Shown here one piece after another: positions 7,630 through 15,549 of a stretch of DNA of 34,753 nt (the stretch's first letter is position 1; every line of letters starts with the position of its first letter). The stretch lies in assembly GCA_018374635.1 (NCBI GenBank), contig JAHAEW010000034.1:1-34753 (forward strand), given 5' to 3'. The translations under genes were made by a program, and so were the position numbers. The stretch comes from Clostridiales bacterium (GTDB lineage Bacteria; Bacillota; Clostridia; Oscillospirales; Oscillospiraceae). The notes beneath the pieces were generated by a model, which was given only the letters and a program-made list of their open reading frames with translations, did not search any database and was not told the DNA's origin.

Positions 7630-8466
7630 ATGAAACGACTTGGACAGACGATCCGGGACCTGTGGAAGGATCCCATGGGGCGCATCGGCATGATCGGCAT
7701 TCTGCTGGTCATCCTGGTGGCCATCTTCGCCCCTGTGGCCGCCCCCTTTGAGCCGGACAAGATGGCCGCCATGCCGAAATCCGCCCCCAATGCCGTCCAC
7801 TGGTTCGGCACCGACAACTACGGCCGGGACATCTTCAGCCGCATCCTCTACGGCGCCCGGGTCTCTCTGGAGGTGGGCATCATCGCGGTGGGCATCGGTG
7901 CGGTGGCAGGGTACATCCTGGGCCTGCTGGCGGGCTACTTTGAGGGCTGGGTGGACCGCATCATCATGTGCGTGATGGACATTCTCTTCGCCTTCCCCTC
8001 TATCCTGCTGGCCATCTTCATCTCGGCTGTGCTGGGGCGGGGCCTGGTCAACACCATGATCGCCATCGGCATCGTCAATATTCCCGTCTTTGCCCGGACT
8101 GTGCGGGCGGCCGTGATCTCGGCCAAGGGCCTGGAGTATGTCTCCAACGCCCGGAGCGTGGGGGTCCGGACGTGGGCCATCCTGGCGCGGCATATCTCCC
8201 CCAACGTGGTGGCGCCCTTTACCGTGCAGGCTACCCTGGCCCTCTCCAGCGCTATTCTCACCGAGGCCTCCATGAGCTTCCTGGGTCTGGGCATCCAGCC
8301 CCCCGACCCCTCCTGGGGCTCCATGCTCTCTGAGGCCCGCACTTTTATGGAGCAGGCCCCCTGGATGGCCATCTTCCCCGCGCTCTTCATCATCGTCACC
8401 ATCCTGCTTTTCAACATTCTGGGCGACAGCCTGCGCGACGTGCTGGACCCCAAGCTCAAAACCTGA
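7630..8466 (+). CDS. peptide ABC transporter permease, DppC/OppC type
   Basis: The 278-residue partner permease. It begins with a short cytosolic leader (LGQTIRDLWKDPMGRIGM), a first membrane helix, and the periplasmic-side motif HWFGTDNYGRDIFSRILYGAR. Four to five more hydrophobic helices follow, with an EAA loop ARSVGVRTWAILARHISPN. It ends with LGDSLRDVLDPKLK, as usual for DppC. The ATG at 7630 has AGGAGG nine bases upstream. An in-frame upstream extension would overlap the end of the previous gene and is not supported. Together with the DppB-type protein it forms the membrane channel of the importer. Confidence 0.95.
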   Translation: MKRLGQTIRDLWKDPMGRIGMIGILLVILVAIFAPVAAPFEPDKMAAMPKSAPNAVHWFGTDNYGRDIFSRILYGARVSLEVGIIAVGIGAVAGYILGLLAGYFEGWVDRIIMCVMDILFAFPSILLAIFISAVLGRGLVNTMIAIGIVNIPVFARTVRAAVISAKGLEYVSNARSVGVRTWAILARHISPNVVAPFTVQATLALSSAILTEASMSFLGLGIQPPDPSWGSMLSEARTFMEQAPWMAIFPALFIIVTILLFNILGDSLRDVLDPKLKT

Positions 8467-8482
8467 TGGGAGGACCGCCGAC

Positions 8483-9496
8483 ATGGATCATCTCTTGGAA
8501 ATGCGCAATCTCTCCATCGACCTGCACCGGGGACGGCGGACGCCTCCGGTCAAGCTGGTGGAGGGGATCGACCTAAACATCGATAAGAAACAGAATTTCG
8601 GCATCGTTGGCGAGTCCGGCTGCGGGAAAAGCATCACCTGTTCCTCCATCATGGGCCTGCTCTCCTTCCCCCTTTCCGTGGGCGCGGGGAGCAGCATCCG
8701 CTTCCAGCGGGAGGACGGAAGCGAGGCTGAGTTGCTCTCCCTTCCCAAAAAGCAGATGCAGCAGCTGCGGGGCAAGGAGATCTCCATGATCTTTCAGGAG
8801 CCCATGACCGCTCTGGACCCCATGTATACCATTGAGGACCAGATCGTGGAATCCCTCCGCTTTCACACCGCTCTCAGCCGCTCCGCCATGCGGGAGGCCG
8901 CTTTGGAAATGCTCCGCAAGGTCAAGATCCCCCGGGCGGAGGAGATCCTGAAGGAGTATCCCCACCACCTCTCGGGCGGTATGCTCCAGCGGGTGATGAT
9001 CGCCATTGCCCTCATCAACAACCCCCGGCTCCTCATCGCCGACGAGCCCACCACCGCCCTGGACGTGACCATCCAGGCCCAGATCCTGGACCTGATGAAC
9101 GAGCTGCGGGAGAGCTACGACGCCTCGGTCATCATGATCACCCACGATCTGGGCGTCATCGCGGAGACCTGTGAGCAGGTGGCGGTCTTTTATGCCGGCC
9201 AGGTGGTGGAACAGACCAGCGTGGACGCCATCTTCCACCACACGGCCCACCCCTATACCAGCGGACTGCTGCGCTCGGTGACCTCTCTGGGCGGGGAGCA
9301 GAAGGAACTGTATACCATCCGGGGCACCGTGCCCACCGCCGGGCAGTTCTCTTCCGGCTGCCGTTTTGCCGACCGGTGCGAACACTGCATGACCCGCTGC
9401 CGGGAGGCGGTCCCGCCGCTGACCGAGGCGGCCCCCGGGCACCAGTGCCGCTGCTGGCTCCACACCGGCGGCACAGAGAAGGAGGCGGCACGATGA
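8483..9496 (+). CDS. peptide ABC transporter ATP-binding protein, DppD/OppD type
   Basis: A 337-residue ATPase that drives import. Walker A is GESGCGKS (43-50), the Q-loop region reads MIFQEPMTALDP, and the ABC signature is LSGGMLQRV. Walker B is LLIADEPTTALD and the switch histidine lies in ITHDLGV. The C-terminal oligopeptide-transporter extension is present, with the cysteine cluster CRFADRCEHCMTRC and a final HQCRC, which in related proteins binds an iron-sulfur cluster. GGGAGG lies upstream of the ATG. The stop overlaps the next start as ATGA, so the two ATPases are translationally coupled. Confidence 0.95.
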   Translation: MDHLLEMRNLSIDLHRGRRTPPVKLVEGIDLNIDKKQNFGIVGESGCGKSITCSSIMGLLSFPLSVGAGSSIRFQREDGSEAELLSLPKKQMQQLRGKEISMIFQEPMTALDPMYTIEDQIVESLRFHTALSRSAMREAALEMLRKVKIPRAEEILKEYPHHLSGGMLQRVMIAIALINNPRLLIADEPTTALDVTIQAQILDLMNELRESYDASVIMITHDLGVIAETCEQVAVFYAGQVVEQTSVDAIFHHTAHPYTSGLLRSVTSLGGEQKELYTIRGTVPTAGQFSSGCRFADRCEHCMTRCREAVPPLTEAAPGHQCRCWLHTGGTEKEAAR

Positions 9497-10470
9497 GTCA
9501 GGAAAACATCCTGCTGGACGTTCAGCATCTGAAAACCTACTTTCCCATCCGGGGCGGCGTAATGCGCAAGGCCGTGGGCCATGTCCACGCCGTGGAGGAC
9601 GTCTCCTTCCAGATCCGGGAACAGGAGACCTTCGGCCTGGTGGGGGAGTCGGGCTGCGGCAAGTCCACCACCGGCCGGAGCATCCTCCGCCTCATCGAAC
9701 CCACCGGCGGAACCATTCTCTTTGACGGCACCGACCTGCGTTCCCTCAGTCGGGGGCAGCTGCGCCTGAAGCGGCGGGATATGCAGCTCATTTTCCAGGA
9801 CCCCTACGCCTCCCTCAACCCCCGCATGACCGTGCGCAAGCTGCTGGAGGAGCCGCTGCTCACTCACTTCCGCCTCTCCTCCGGGGAGACGGAGGATCAA
9901 ATCCAGTGGATCGCCCAGGCGGTGGGCATCACGGCGGAGCATCTGGAGCGCTATCCTCACCAGTTCTCCGGCGGACAGCGCCAGCGCATCGCCATCGCCC
10001 GGGCCCTCATCTGCAAGCCACGCTTTGTGGTGGCCGACGAGCCTGTCTCGGCCCTGGACGTATCGATCCAATCCCAGATCCTCAATCTGCTCACAGGGCT
10101 CCAGCAGGATCTGAAGCTCTCCTATCTCTTCATCTCCCACGACCTAAATGTGGTGCGCCACATCAGCAACCGGGTGGGCGTGATGTATCTGGGGCGCCTG
10201 GTGGAGACCGGCAGCACCGAGGACGTCTACCGCAACCCCCTCCACCCCTACACCAAAGCCCTTCTCTCCGCCATCCCCAAGCGGGACCCGTCGGAGGAAA
10301 AGGCGCGCATCCATCTGGAAGGGGATGTGCCCAGCCCCGCCGATCCCCCCAGCGGCTGCGCCTTCCACGACCGCTGCCCTCACTGCATGGAGATCTGTAA
10401 GGAACAGCCGCCCCAGACCCGGGAGCTGGAGCCCGGCCACCGGGCGGCCTGCCATCTCTACAATCCGTAG
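9493..10470 (+). CDS. peptide ABC transporter ATP-binding protein, DppF/OppF type
   Basis: The second, non-identical ATPase of the importer, 325 residues. It opens with the OppF-type HLKTYFPIRGG, then Walker A GESGCGKST (51-59), Q-loop LIFQDPYASLNPRM, signature FSGGQRQRI, Walker B FVVADEPVSALD and switch histidine FISHDL. The C-terminal extension includes HPYTKALLSAIP and a cysteine-rich end (CAFHDRCPHCMEIC). It is the last gene of the regulator-hydrolase-transporter operon and is followed by a strong terminator. The start is fixed by the ATGA overlap and the GGAGG site. Confidence 0.95.
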   Translation: MSQENILLDVQHLKTYFPIRGGVMRKAVGHVHAVEDVSFQIREQETFGLVGESGCGKSTTGRSILRLIEPTGGTILFDGTDLRSLSRGQLRLKRRDMQLIFQDPYASLNPRMTVRKLLEEPLLTHFRLSSGETEDQIQWIAQAVGITAEHLERYPHQFSGGQRQRIAIARALICKPRFVVADEPVSALDVSIQSQILNLLTGLQQDLKLSYLFISHDLNVVRHISNRVGVMYLGRLVETGSTEDVYRNPLHPYTKALLSAIPKRDPSEEKARIHLEGDVPSPADPPSGCAFHDRCPHCMEICKEQPPQTRELEPGHRAACHLYNP

Positions 10471-10494
10471 AACAGCCAGGCACTGCGCATCTAC

Positions 10495-10532
10495 AAAAAA
10501 GAGCGGACCGGAACAATTCCGGTCCGCTCTTT
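10495..10532. terminator. bidirectional terminator between oppF-type and fumarase-beta genes
   Basis: A perfect 13-bp stem (10501-10513 with 10517-10529) has a CAA loop, six A before it and three T after it. The converging genes end at 10470 (plus) and 10547 (minus). It should stop transcription from both sides, best on the minus strand, where the six A become a U tail. Confidence 0.85.
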
Positions 10533-10546
10533 GTGTTCAAACGATC

Positions 10547-11098
10547 TTATCTGGCGGCGTATTCGGCCCGGCCGCTGCGGAAGAGATTTCCGCCGGTGCT
10601 GTCCATGGCGACCGTCAGGGGGAAGTCCTCCACCGTCATCTTCTTCACCGACTCACAGCCCAGCTCGTCAAAGGCGATGACCTCAGCGGCCCGGATGCAG
10701 CGGGCGATCAGCGCCCCCGCACCGCCCACCGCCGCGAAATAACACGCCCGGTTGCGGACGATAGCGTCCGCAACCTCCTGGCTGCGCTCCCCCTTGCCGA
10801 TCATGGCCCCCAGTCCCAGATCCAGCAGCCGGGGGGCAAAGGCGTCCATCCGGCTGGCCGTGGTGGGGCCGCAGGCCCCCACCGCCATGCCCTGCTGCCC
10901 CGGGGTAGGGCCGGCATAGTAGATCACCGCGTCCCGCAGCGGGAAGGGCAGTTCCTCCCCCCGGTCCAGCAGCTCAAAAAAGCGCTTGTGGGCCGCGTCC
11001 CGGGCGGTGTAGATGGTCCCGCTCAGGATCACCCGGTCTCCCGCCTTCAGCGCAGGAATATGGCTGCGCAGGTCCTGTGTATGCAGACGGTATTCCAT
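10547..11098 (-). CDS. class I fumarase / tartrate dehydratase beta subunit (Fe-S hydro-lyase)
   Basis: A 183-residue protein of the fumerase C-terminal domain family, the beta subunit of two-subunit iron-sulfur hydro-lyases. Recognisable segments are LKAGDRVILSGTIYTARDAAHKR at the N terminus (core SGTIYTARDAAHKR), YYAGPTPG, the conserved GACGPTTASRMD, MIGKGERS and AFDELGCESVKKMTVEDFPL. These domains supply substrate-binding residues, while the [4Fe-4S] cysteines are in the alpha subunit. No alpha-subunit gene lies beside it: the next gene upstream, six bases away, encodes a DivIVA-domain protein. Its partner must therefore be encoded elsewhere. Fumarate and tartrate specificities cannot be separated from this sequence. 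Confidence 0.9.
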   Translation of the reverse strand: MEYRLHTQDLRSHIPALKAGDRVILSGTIYTARDAAHKRFFELLDRGEELPFPLRDAVIYYAGPTPGQQGMAVGACGPTTASRMDAFAPRLLDLGLGAMIGKGERSQEVADAIVRNRACYFAAVGGAGALIARCIRAAEVIAFDELGCESVKKMTVEDFPLTVAMDSTGGNLFRSGRAEYAAR

Positions 11099-11104
11099 CT
11101 TTCC

Positions 11105-11806
11105 TCACTCCTCATCCAGCGGAAGCGGCTCGGGCATCCGGGGCCCGATCGCCTCCTCATAGCTCTCCAGCAGCAGCTTGAGCTCGGCGTCATGGTCGCC
11201 GAACTCGGCGGTGAGCCCCTCCATGCTTTTGCGGACCCGGTCCAGCTCCCCGGCCGTGTGGGCGATGGTGGCCTCAATATCCGTGCGCATCCGGTCATAG
11301 CCGGCCTGCACCTTGTAGATCCACTGTTCCAGCTCCTGGCGGGCCTTCTCCACCTGCTCCTGGGCGGCCGCCTCGATCCCCTGGGCACGGCAGTGGGCCT
11401 CCAGCTCGATGCCGGCCGTGCGGTCCTTGATGGCCTCGTAAGCTCTGGCCCCCTGCTCGCTCTTCTCCAGGCGCTCCTTCAGGTCGGAGAGCTGGTTCTG
11501 GAGGGCGCTCTGCTCCTCCGCCTGGAGCTCCCGCTCGCCCCGGCTCTGCTCCAGCGCGGCGCCCCGCTCGGCCAGCTCGCCGGTAAGCTTCTGTACCTGG
11601 GCCGACAGCTCCACCAGACGCCCCTCGGCCTCTTCCACCCGCGCCTTGAGTTTGTCCCGCTCCTCTGTCATGGCGGAGAGTTCCTTCTGAAGCCCCTCCA
11701 CCTTGGCGGCGTGGTCCTGATTGGCCTTTTCGATATAGTCCAGTACGTCCTGCTTACTGAACCCGCCCAACGCGGCGGTACGGAACTGAATGTCCGCTGC
11801 CTCCAT
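11105..11806 (-). CDS. DivIVA-domain coiled-coil protein
   Basis: A 233-residue acidic protein with an N-terminal DivIVA-like motif (FRTAALGGFSKQDVLDYIEKA, core GGFSKQDVLDYIE at about 14-26), which in DivIVA/GpsB proteins binds membranes or dimerises. Roughly residues 30-220 are an almost continuous coiled coil rich in Glu, Leu, Lys and Arg. It is probably a cell-division or cell-pole scaffold, but no specific partner can be named. GGAG lies about 11 bases upstream of the ATG. It is the first gene of a two-gene minus-strand operon with the fumarase beta subunit, an odd pairing. A good promoter lies upstream at 11852-11880. Confidence 0.75.
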   Translation of the reverse strand: MEAADIQFRTAALGGFSKQDVLDYIEKANQDHAAKVEGLQKELSAMTEERDKLKARVEEAEGRLVELSAQVQKLTGELAERGAALEQSRGERELQAEEQSALQNQLSDLKERLEKSEQGARAYEAIKDRTAGIELEAHCRAQGIEAAAQEQVEKARQELEQWIYKVQAGYDRMRTDIEATIAHTAGELDRVRKSMEGLTAEFGDHDAELKLLLESYEEAIGPRMPEPLPLDEE

Positions 11807-11851
11807 CTACGTACACGCTCCTTCTCTCAGGGTATTGCTCGAATCAGGGAT

Positions 11852-11880
11852 ATTTTATCACAATTTTGCGGGCAATACAA
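11852..11880 (-). promoter_or_regulatory. promoter of the DivIVA-fumarase beta operon
   Basis: On the minus strand, -35 TTGTAT (11880-11875), a 17-base spacer and -10 TAAAAT (11857-11852), about 45 bases before the DivIVA-domain gene start. It is back-to-back with the plus-strand promoter at 11892-11921. Confidence 0.6.
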
Positions 11881-11891
11881 TCCTATTCTAT

Positions 11892-11921
11892 TTGACGCTG
11901 GCCGGGGCCAGGTGATATAAT
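11892..11921 (+). promoter_or_regulatory. promoter of the methyltransferase gene
   Basis: -35 TTGACG (11892-11897), an 18-base spacer and a consensus -10 TATAAT (11916-11921). Transcription would begin near 11928, giving a leader of about 58 bases before the ATG at 11986. Confidence 0.75.
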
Positions 11922-11985
11922 AACCTGATTGTACCATTTCCGTCGCCCTGCGATGGACGAGACTAACGGATGGAGCGAATGCACT

Positions 11986-12852
11986 ATGTGGATTTCCGAC
12001 GCCTGGAAAGACTATGAACTGATCGACTGCGGCCGTGGGGAAAAGCTGGAACGCTGGGGGAAGCACCTCCTGGTCCGCCCCGACCCCCAGGCCATTTGGA
12101 ATACGCCCCGGAGACATCCGGGCTGGAAGAAGCACGAGGCCCGCTATTCCCGCTCTTCCACCGGCGGCGGCGCCTGGGAGAAGAAGGAGCTGCCTGAGCG
12201 CTGGACGGTGGGCTACCGGGACCTCACCTTTAATATCAAGCCCATGAATTTCAAGCACACCGGCCTCTTTCCCGAACAGGCCGCCAACTGGGACTGGGCC
12301 CGGGAGCAGATCCGCCGGGCCGGCCGCCCCATCCAGGTGCTCAACCTCTTTGCCTATACCGGCGGAGCTACCGTGGCCTGCGCCGCGGCTGGGGCTGCCG
12401 TCTGCCACGTGGACGCGGCCAAGGGCATGGTGAGCTGGGCCAAAGAGAACGCCCGCTCCTCCGGGCTGGAGGAGGCCCCCATCCGCTGGATCATCGACGA
12501 CTGCGGCAAGTTCGTGGAGCGGGAGATCCGCCGGGGCCGGCGGTACGACGCCATCATCATGGACCCCCCCTCCTACGGCCGGGGTCCTTCCGGGGAGATC
12601 TGGAAGCTGGAAGAAAACCTCTATCCCTTTGTGGAGCTGGTCTCGGGCGTTCTCTCGGACAATCCCCTCTTCGTCATCATCAATTCCTACACCACCGGCC
12701 TTGCCCCATCGGTGCTCACCTACATTCTGGAGACCATCGTCTCCTCCAAGCATGGGGGCCGCACCGACAGCCAGGAGCTGGGCCTGCGGGTCAGCGAGAC
12801 CGGGCTGGCCCTCCCCTGCGGCGCCACCGGGCGCTGGCTGGCCGACCGCTGA
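11986..12852 (+). CDS. class I SAM-dependent methyltransferase (RlmI/RlmK-like, COG1092)
   Basis: A predicted 288-residue RNA methyltransferase. The SAM-binding motif I is VLNLFAYTGG (118-127), followed by the acidic motif VCHVDAAKGMVSWAKENA, motif III region IRWIIDDCGKFV and the catalytic-type motif DPPSYGRG (193-200). The N-terminal part (DYELIDCGRGEKLERWG) is the short form found in Firmicutes members, without a PUA domain. The target is probably 23S rRNA by family, but this is not certain. The ATG at 11986 is chosen because GGAG lies ten bases upstream and the family begins here; an ATG at 11953 has no ribosome binding site. Confidence 0.85.
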   Translation: MWISDAWKDYELIDCGRGEKLERWGKHLLVRPDPQAIWNTPRRHPGWKKHEARYSRSSTGGGAWEKKELPERWTVGYRDLTFNIKPMNFKHTGLFPEQAANWDWAREQIRRAGRPIQVLNLFAYTGGATVACAAAGAAVCHVDAAKGMVSWAKENARSSGLEEAPIRWIIDDCGKFVEREIRRGRRYDAIIMDPPSYGRGPSGEIWKLEENLYPFVELVSGVLSDNPLFVIINSYTTGLAPSVLTYILETIVSSKHGGRTDSQELGLRVSETGLALPCGATGRWLADR

Positions 12853-12887
12853 GGGCCCAACCCTTCTGAGATTTGAGGATATCGACT

Positions 12888-13733
12888 ATGAGCAACGCCA
12901 TCATTGAAACCAGAGATCTGCACTTTTCCTATACCGGGGCAGAGGGAGTCTCTCCCTCGGTGCTCAACGGGGTGAGCCTCTCCATAGAAGAAGGTTCCTT
13001 CGTGGCGGTCCTGGGACACAACGGCTCGGGCAAATCCACTCTGGCCAAGCACCTCAACGCCATCCTCCTCCCCAGCGGCGGAGCGGTCTATGTGGCGGGT
13101 ATGGACACCGCCGACGAGTCCCGCCTGCTGGACATCCGCCGCACCGTTGGCATGGTGTTCCAGAATCCGGACAATCAGATCGTGGCCAACGTGGTAGAGG
13201 AAGATGTGGCCTTCGCCCCCGAAAATCTGGGGGTCCCCCCTGCCGAAATCCGCCGACGGGTGGACGAGGCCCTCAAGGCCGTGGGCATGTATGAGTTCCG
13301 GGAGCACGCTCCCCACCTTCTCTCGGGCGGACAGAAGCAGCGGGTCGCCATCGCCGGCGTTATCGCCATGGCCCCCCGCTGCATCGTGCTGGACGAGCCC
13401 ACCGCCATGCTGGACCCGGTGGGCCGCCGGGAGGTGCTGGAGACCGTGCAGAAGCTCAACCGCCTCTCCGGGGTCACCGTCGTCCTCATCACCCACCACA
13501 TGGACGAGGCCGCCCTGGCCGACCGTCTGGTGGTCATGTCCAGGGGACAGGTGGTGGCCGACGGCGCCCCCCGGGAGGTCTTCCAGCGGGTGGAGGAGCT
13601 CAAGGCCCTGGGCCTCACCGTCCCCGAGACCACCGAGCTGCTCTGGCAGCTACGGCAGGACGGGCTGGACGTGCCCCTGGACGCCCTGAGCGACGAGGAG
13701 TGCGCCCAGGCCCTCTACCAGCTCTTCCGCTGA
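12888..13733 (+). CDS. ecfA1: energy-coupling factor transporter ATPase EcfA1
   Basis: One of two ATPases of the shared ECF vitamin/metal transport module, 281 residues. Walker A GHNGSGKST (43-51), Q-loop MVFQNPDNQIV, signature LSGGQKQRVAIAG, Walker B CIVLDEPTAMLDP and switch LITHHMDEA are all intact. The Q-loop reading NPDNQ is typical of EcfA1. The gene starts 35 bases after the methyltransferase stop with GAGGA upstream of the ATG. It forms an operon with ecfA2 and ecfT. No substrate-binding S component lies in this operon, as expected for group II ECF systems. RibU, an S component, is encoded about 11 kb downstream. Confidence 0.94.
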   Translation: MSNAIIETRDLHFSYTGAEGVSPSVLNGVSLSIEEGSFVAVLGHNGSGKSTLAKHLNAILLPSGGAVYVAGMDTADESRLLDIRRTVGMVFQNPDNQIVANVVEEDVAFAPENLGVPPAEIRRRVDEALKAVGMYEFREHAPHLLSGGQKQRVAIAGVIAMAPRCIVLDEPTAMLDPVGRREVLETVQKLNRLSGVTVVLITHHMDEAALADRLVVMSRGQVVADGAPREVFQRVEELKALGLTVPETTELLWQLRQDGLDVPLDALSDEECAQALYQLFR

Positions 13734-13811
13734 GACACGCGGTCCTCCGCCTCCCCTCCGGGCGTCATCCCTCCGGGGAGATGCACCATTTACGCAAAGG
13801 AATGAAGTCAT

Positions 13812-14678
13812 TTGGAACCCATTCTTCAGACACATCAGCTCTCCCACGTCTACTCCCAGGGCACGCCCTTTGAGCGGGCCGCCCTGCGTGGCGTGGAGTT
13901 TGCCGCCTACCCCGGGGAATACCTGGGGATCATCGGCCATACCGGCTCGGGCAAGTCCACCCTCATCCAGCATCTCAACGGCCTGCTCAAGCCCACCGGC
14001 GGACAGGTCCTCTTTGAGGGAAAGGACATCTGGGAGACCAAGGAGCGTACCCGGCAGACCCGCTTCCAGGTGGGGCTGGTGTTCCAGTATCCCGAGTACC
14101 AGCTCTTTGAGGAGACCATCTATAAGGACATCTCTTTCGGTCCCCGGAACATGGGACTGCCCGAGGAGGAGATCGACCGCCGGGTCCGGGAGGCCGCCCA
14201 TTTCGTGGGTCTGCGGGACGAACTGCTGGAGCGCTCCCCCTTCGAGCTCTCCGGAGGACAGAAGCGCCGGGTGGCCATCGCCGGGGTCATTGCCATGGAG
14301 CCTAAGGTCCTCATCCTGGACGAGCCCACCGCCGGGCTGGACCCGGTGGGCGTGGAGCAGATCCTCCAGAACATCCGGGACTACCACGAGGCCAACAACG
14401 CCACCATTATCCTGGTCTCCCACTCCATGGAGGAGGTGGCCCGGACGGTAGACCGCCTGGTGGTGGTCCATGACGGGACCATCCCCTTCGAGGGTTCCCC
14501 CCGTGAGGTCTTCCGCCACGGGGACGAGCTGGAGGCCATGGGCCTGGGCGTGCCCCAGATGACCCGGGTCTTCCACCGCCTGCGCTCCATGGGCGTGGAC
14601 GTCGACCCCTCGGTCTACACCATCGCCCAGGCACGCCAGGTCCTGCTGGATGCGCTCAAGAGAAAGGGGGCGGTCTGA
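13812..14678 (+). CDS. ecfA2: energy-coupling factor transporter ATPase EcfA2
   Basis: The second ECF ATPase, 288 residues. Walker A is GHTGSGKST (42-50), the Q-loop is LVFQYPEYQLFEETI (YPEYQLF is characteristic of EcfA2), and the signature is LSGGQKRRVAIAG. Walker B is VLILDEPTAGLDP and the switch histidine lies in LVSHSMEEV. I chose the TTG at 13812 because AAGGA lies about ten bases upstream and the protein then begins with the expected MEPILQTHQLSHVY. No in-frame ATG or GTG is better placed. It pairs with EcfA1 and couples ATP hydrolysis to EcfT. Confidence 0.94.
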   Translation: MEPILQTHQLSHVYSQGTPFERAALRGVEFAAYPGEYLGIIGHTGSGKSTLIQHLNGLLKPTGGQVLFEGKDIWETKERTRQTRFQVGLVFQYPEYQLFEETIYKDISFGPRNMGLPEEEIDRRVREAAHFVGLRDELLERSPFELSGGQKRRVAIAGVIAMEPKVLILDEPTAGLDPVGVEQILQNIRDYHEANNATIILVSHSMEEVARTVDRLVVVHDGTIPFEGSPREVFRHGDELEAMGLGVPQMTRVFHRLRSMGVDVDPSVYTIAQARQVLLDALKRKGAV

Positions 14679-14679
14679 T

Positions 14680-15486
14680 ATGGCTCTGAAAGACATTACA
14701 CTGGGTCAGTATTTTCCCGGTCACACCATTCTCCACCGGATGGACCCCCGCACCAAGATCCTGCTGACCACCCTCTATATCGTGGCCCTTTTCCTGTGTA
14801 AGCAGGTGGTCTCCTACGCCCTGGTCATCGCCGTGCTGGCGTGGGCGGTGGCCGTCTCCCACGTGGGCCTCAAATCCATCGTCCGGGGGATGCGCCCGGT
14901 GCTTATCATCGTCATCCTGACGGCGGTGCTCAACCTCTTCTATACTCCCGGGCGGGAGCTGTGGCGCTGGGGCTTCCTCCGGATCACCGCAGAGGGTATC
15001 TGGACCGCCGTCTTTATGGTGCTGCGCATCACTCTGCTCATCACCTGCACCTTCCTGCTCACCTATACCACCTCCCCCATCCTGCTCACCGACGGGCTGG
15101 AGAAGCTGCTCTCCCCCCTCAAGAAGCTCCGCTTCCCCGTCCATGAGCTGGCCATGATGATGTCCATCGCCCTGCGCTTCATCCCCACCCTCATCGAGGA
15201 GACCGATAAGATCATGTCGGCCCAGCGGGCCAGAGGGGCGGACTTCGACTCGGGAAACCTCATCCAAAAGGCCCGGGCCCTGGTGCCTCTGCTGGTGCCC
15301 CTGTTCATCTCCGCCTTCCGGCGGGCCGATGAGCTGGCGGTGGCCATGGAGTGCCGCTGCTACCACGGCGGGGAGGGCCGTACCCGGATGCGCCAGCTCC
15401 GTTTCCAGAGCGCCGATTGCGCCGCTCTGGCCCTGGGCGCCGCTCTGGTGGCCGCCGTGTCCGTCCTGCGGCACTTCGGCCTGTAA
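14680..15486 (+). CDS. ecfT: energy-coupling factor transporter transmembrane protein EcfT
   Basis: The 268-residue membrane scaffold of the ECF module. It links the two ATPases to exchangeable S components. It starts one base after the ecfA2 stop. Sequence features are the N-terminal HRMDPRTKILLT, several hydrophobic membrane segments, and the coupling-helix motif AQRARGADFDSG. A second ATPase-contacting segment, AMECRCYHGGEGRTRM, follows, and the protein ends with a last membrane helix. The second motif has Cys where many EcfT proteins have Ala before the Arg. The likely clients are S components elsewhere, such as RibU in this window. Confidence 0.94.
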   Translation: MALKDITLGQYFPGHTILHRMDPRTKILLTTLYIVALFLCKQVVSYALVIAVLAWAVAVSHVGLKSIVRGMRPVLIIVILTAVLNLFYTPGRELWRWGFLRITAEGIWTAVFMVLRITLLITCTFLLTYTTSPILLTDGLEKLLSPLKKLRFPVHELAMMMSIALRFIPTLIEETDKIMSAQRARGADFDSGNLIQKARALVPLLVPLFISAFRRADELAVAMECRCYHGGEGRTRMRQLRFQSADCAALALGAALVAAVSVLRHFGL

Positions 15487-15493
15487 TGCTCCC

Positions 15494-15520
15494 AGGCCGG
15501 AGAAGCCCATTCTCCGGCCT
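15494..15520 (+). other. stem-loop between ecfT and truA
   Basis: A perfect 11-bp stem (15494-15504 with 15510-15520, AGGCCGGAGAA / TTCTCCGGCCT) with a GCCCA loop. It is followed by GATCAAATTT rather than a T run, so it is a weak terminator or a processing site within a continuing operon. Confidence 0.6.
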
Positions 15521-15549
15521 GATCAAATTTCAAGGTGAATGAATCTGCT

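Noticed and set aside
13734..13811. A terminator between ecfA1 and ecfA2
   Set aside because: The CTCCCC/GGGGAG pairing is weak, repeats overlap and there is no T run; the operon probably continues.
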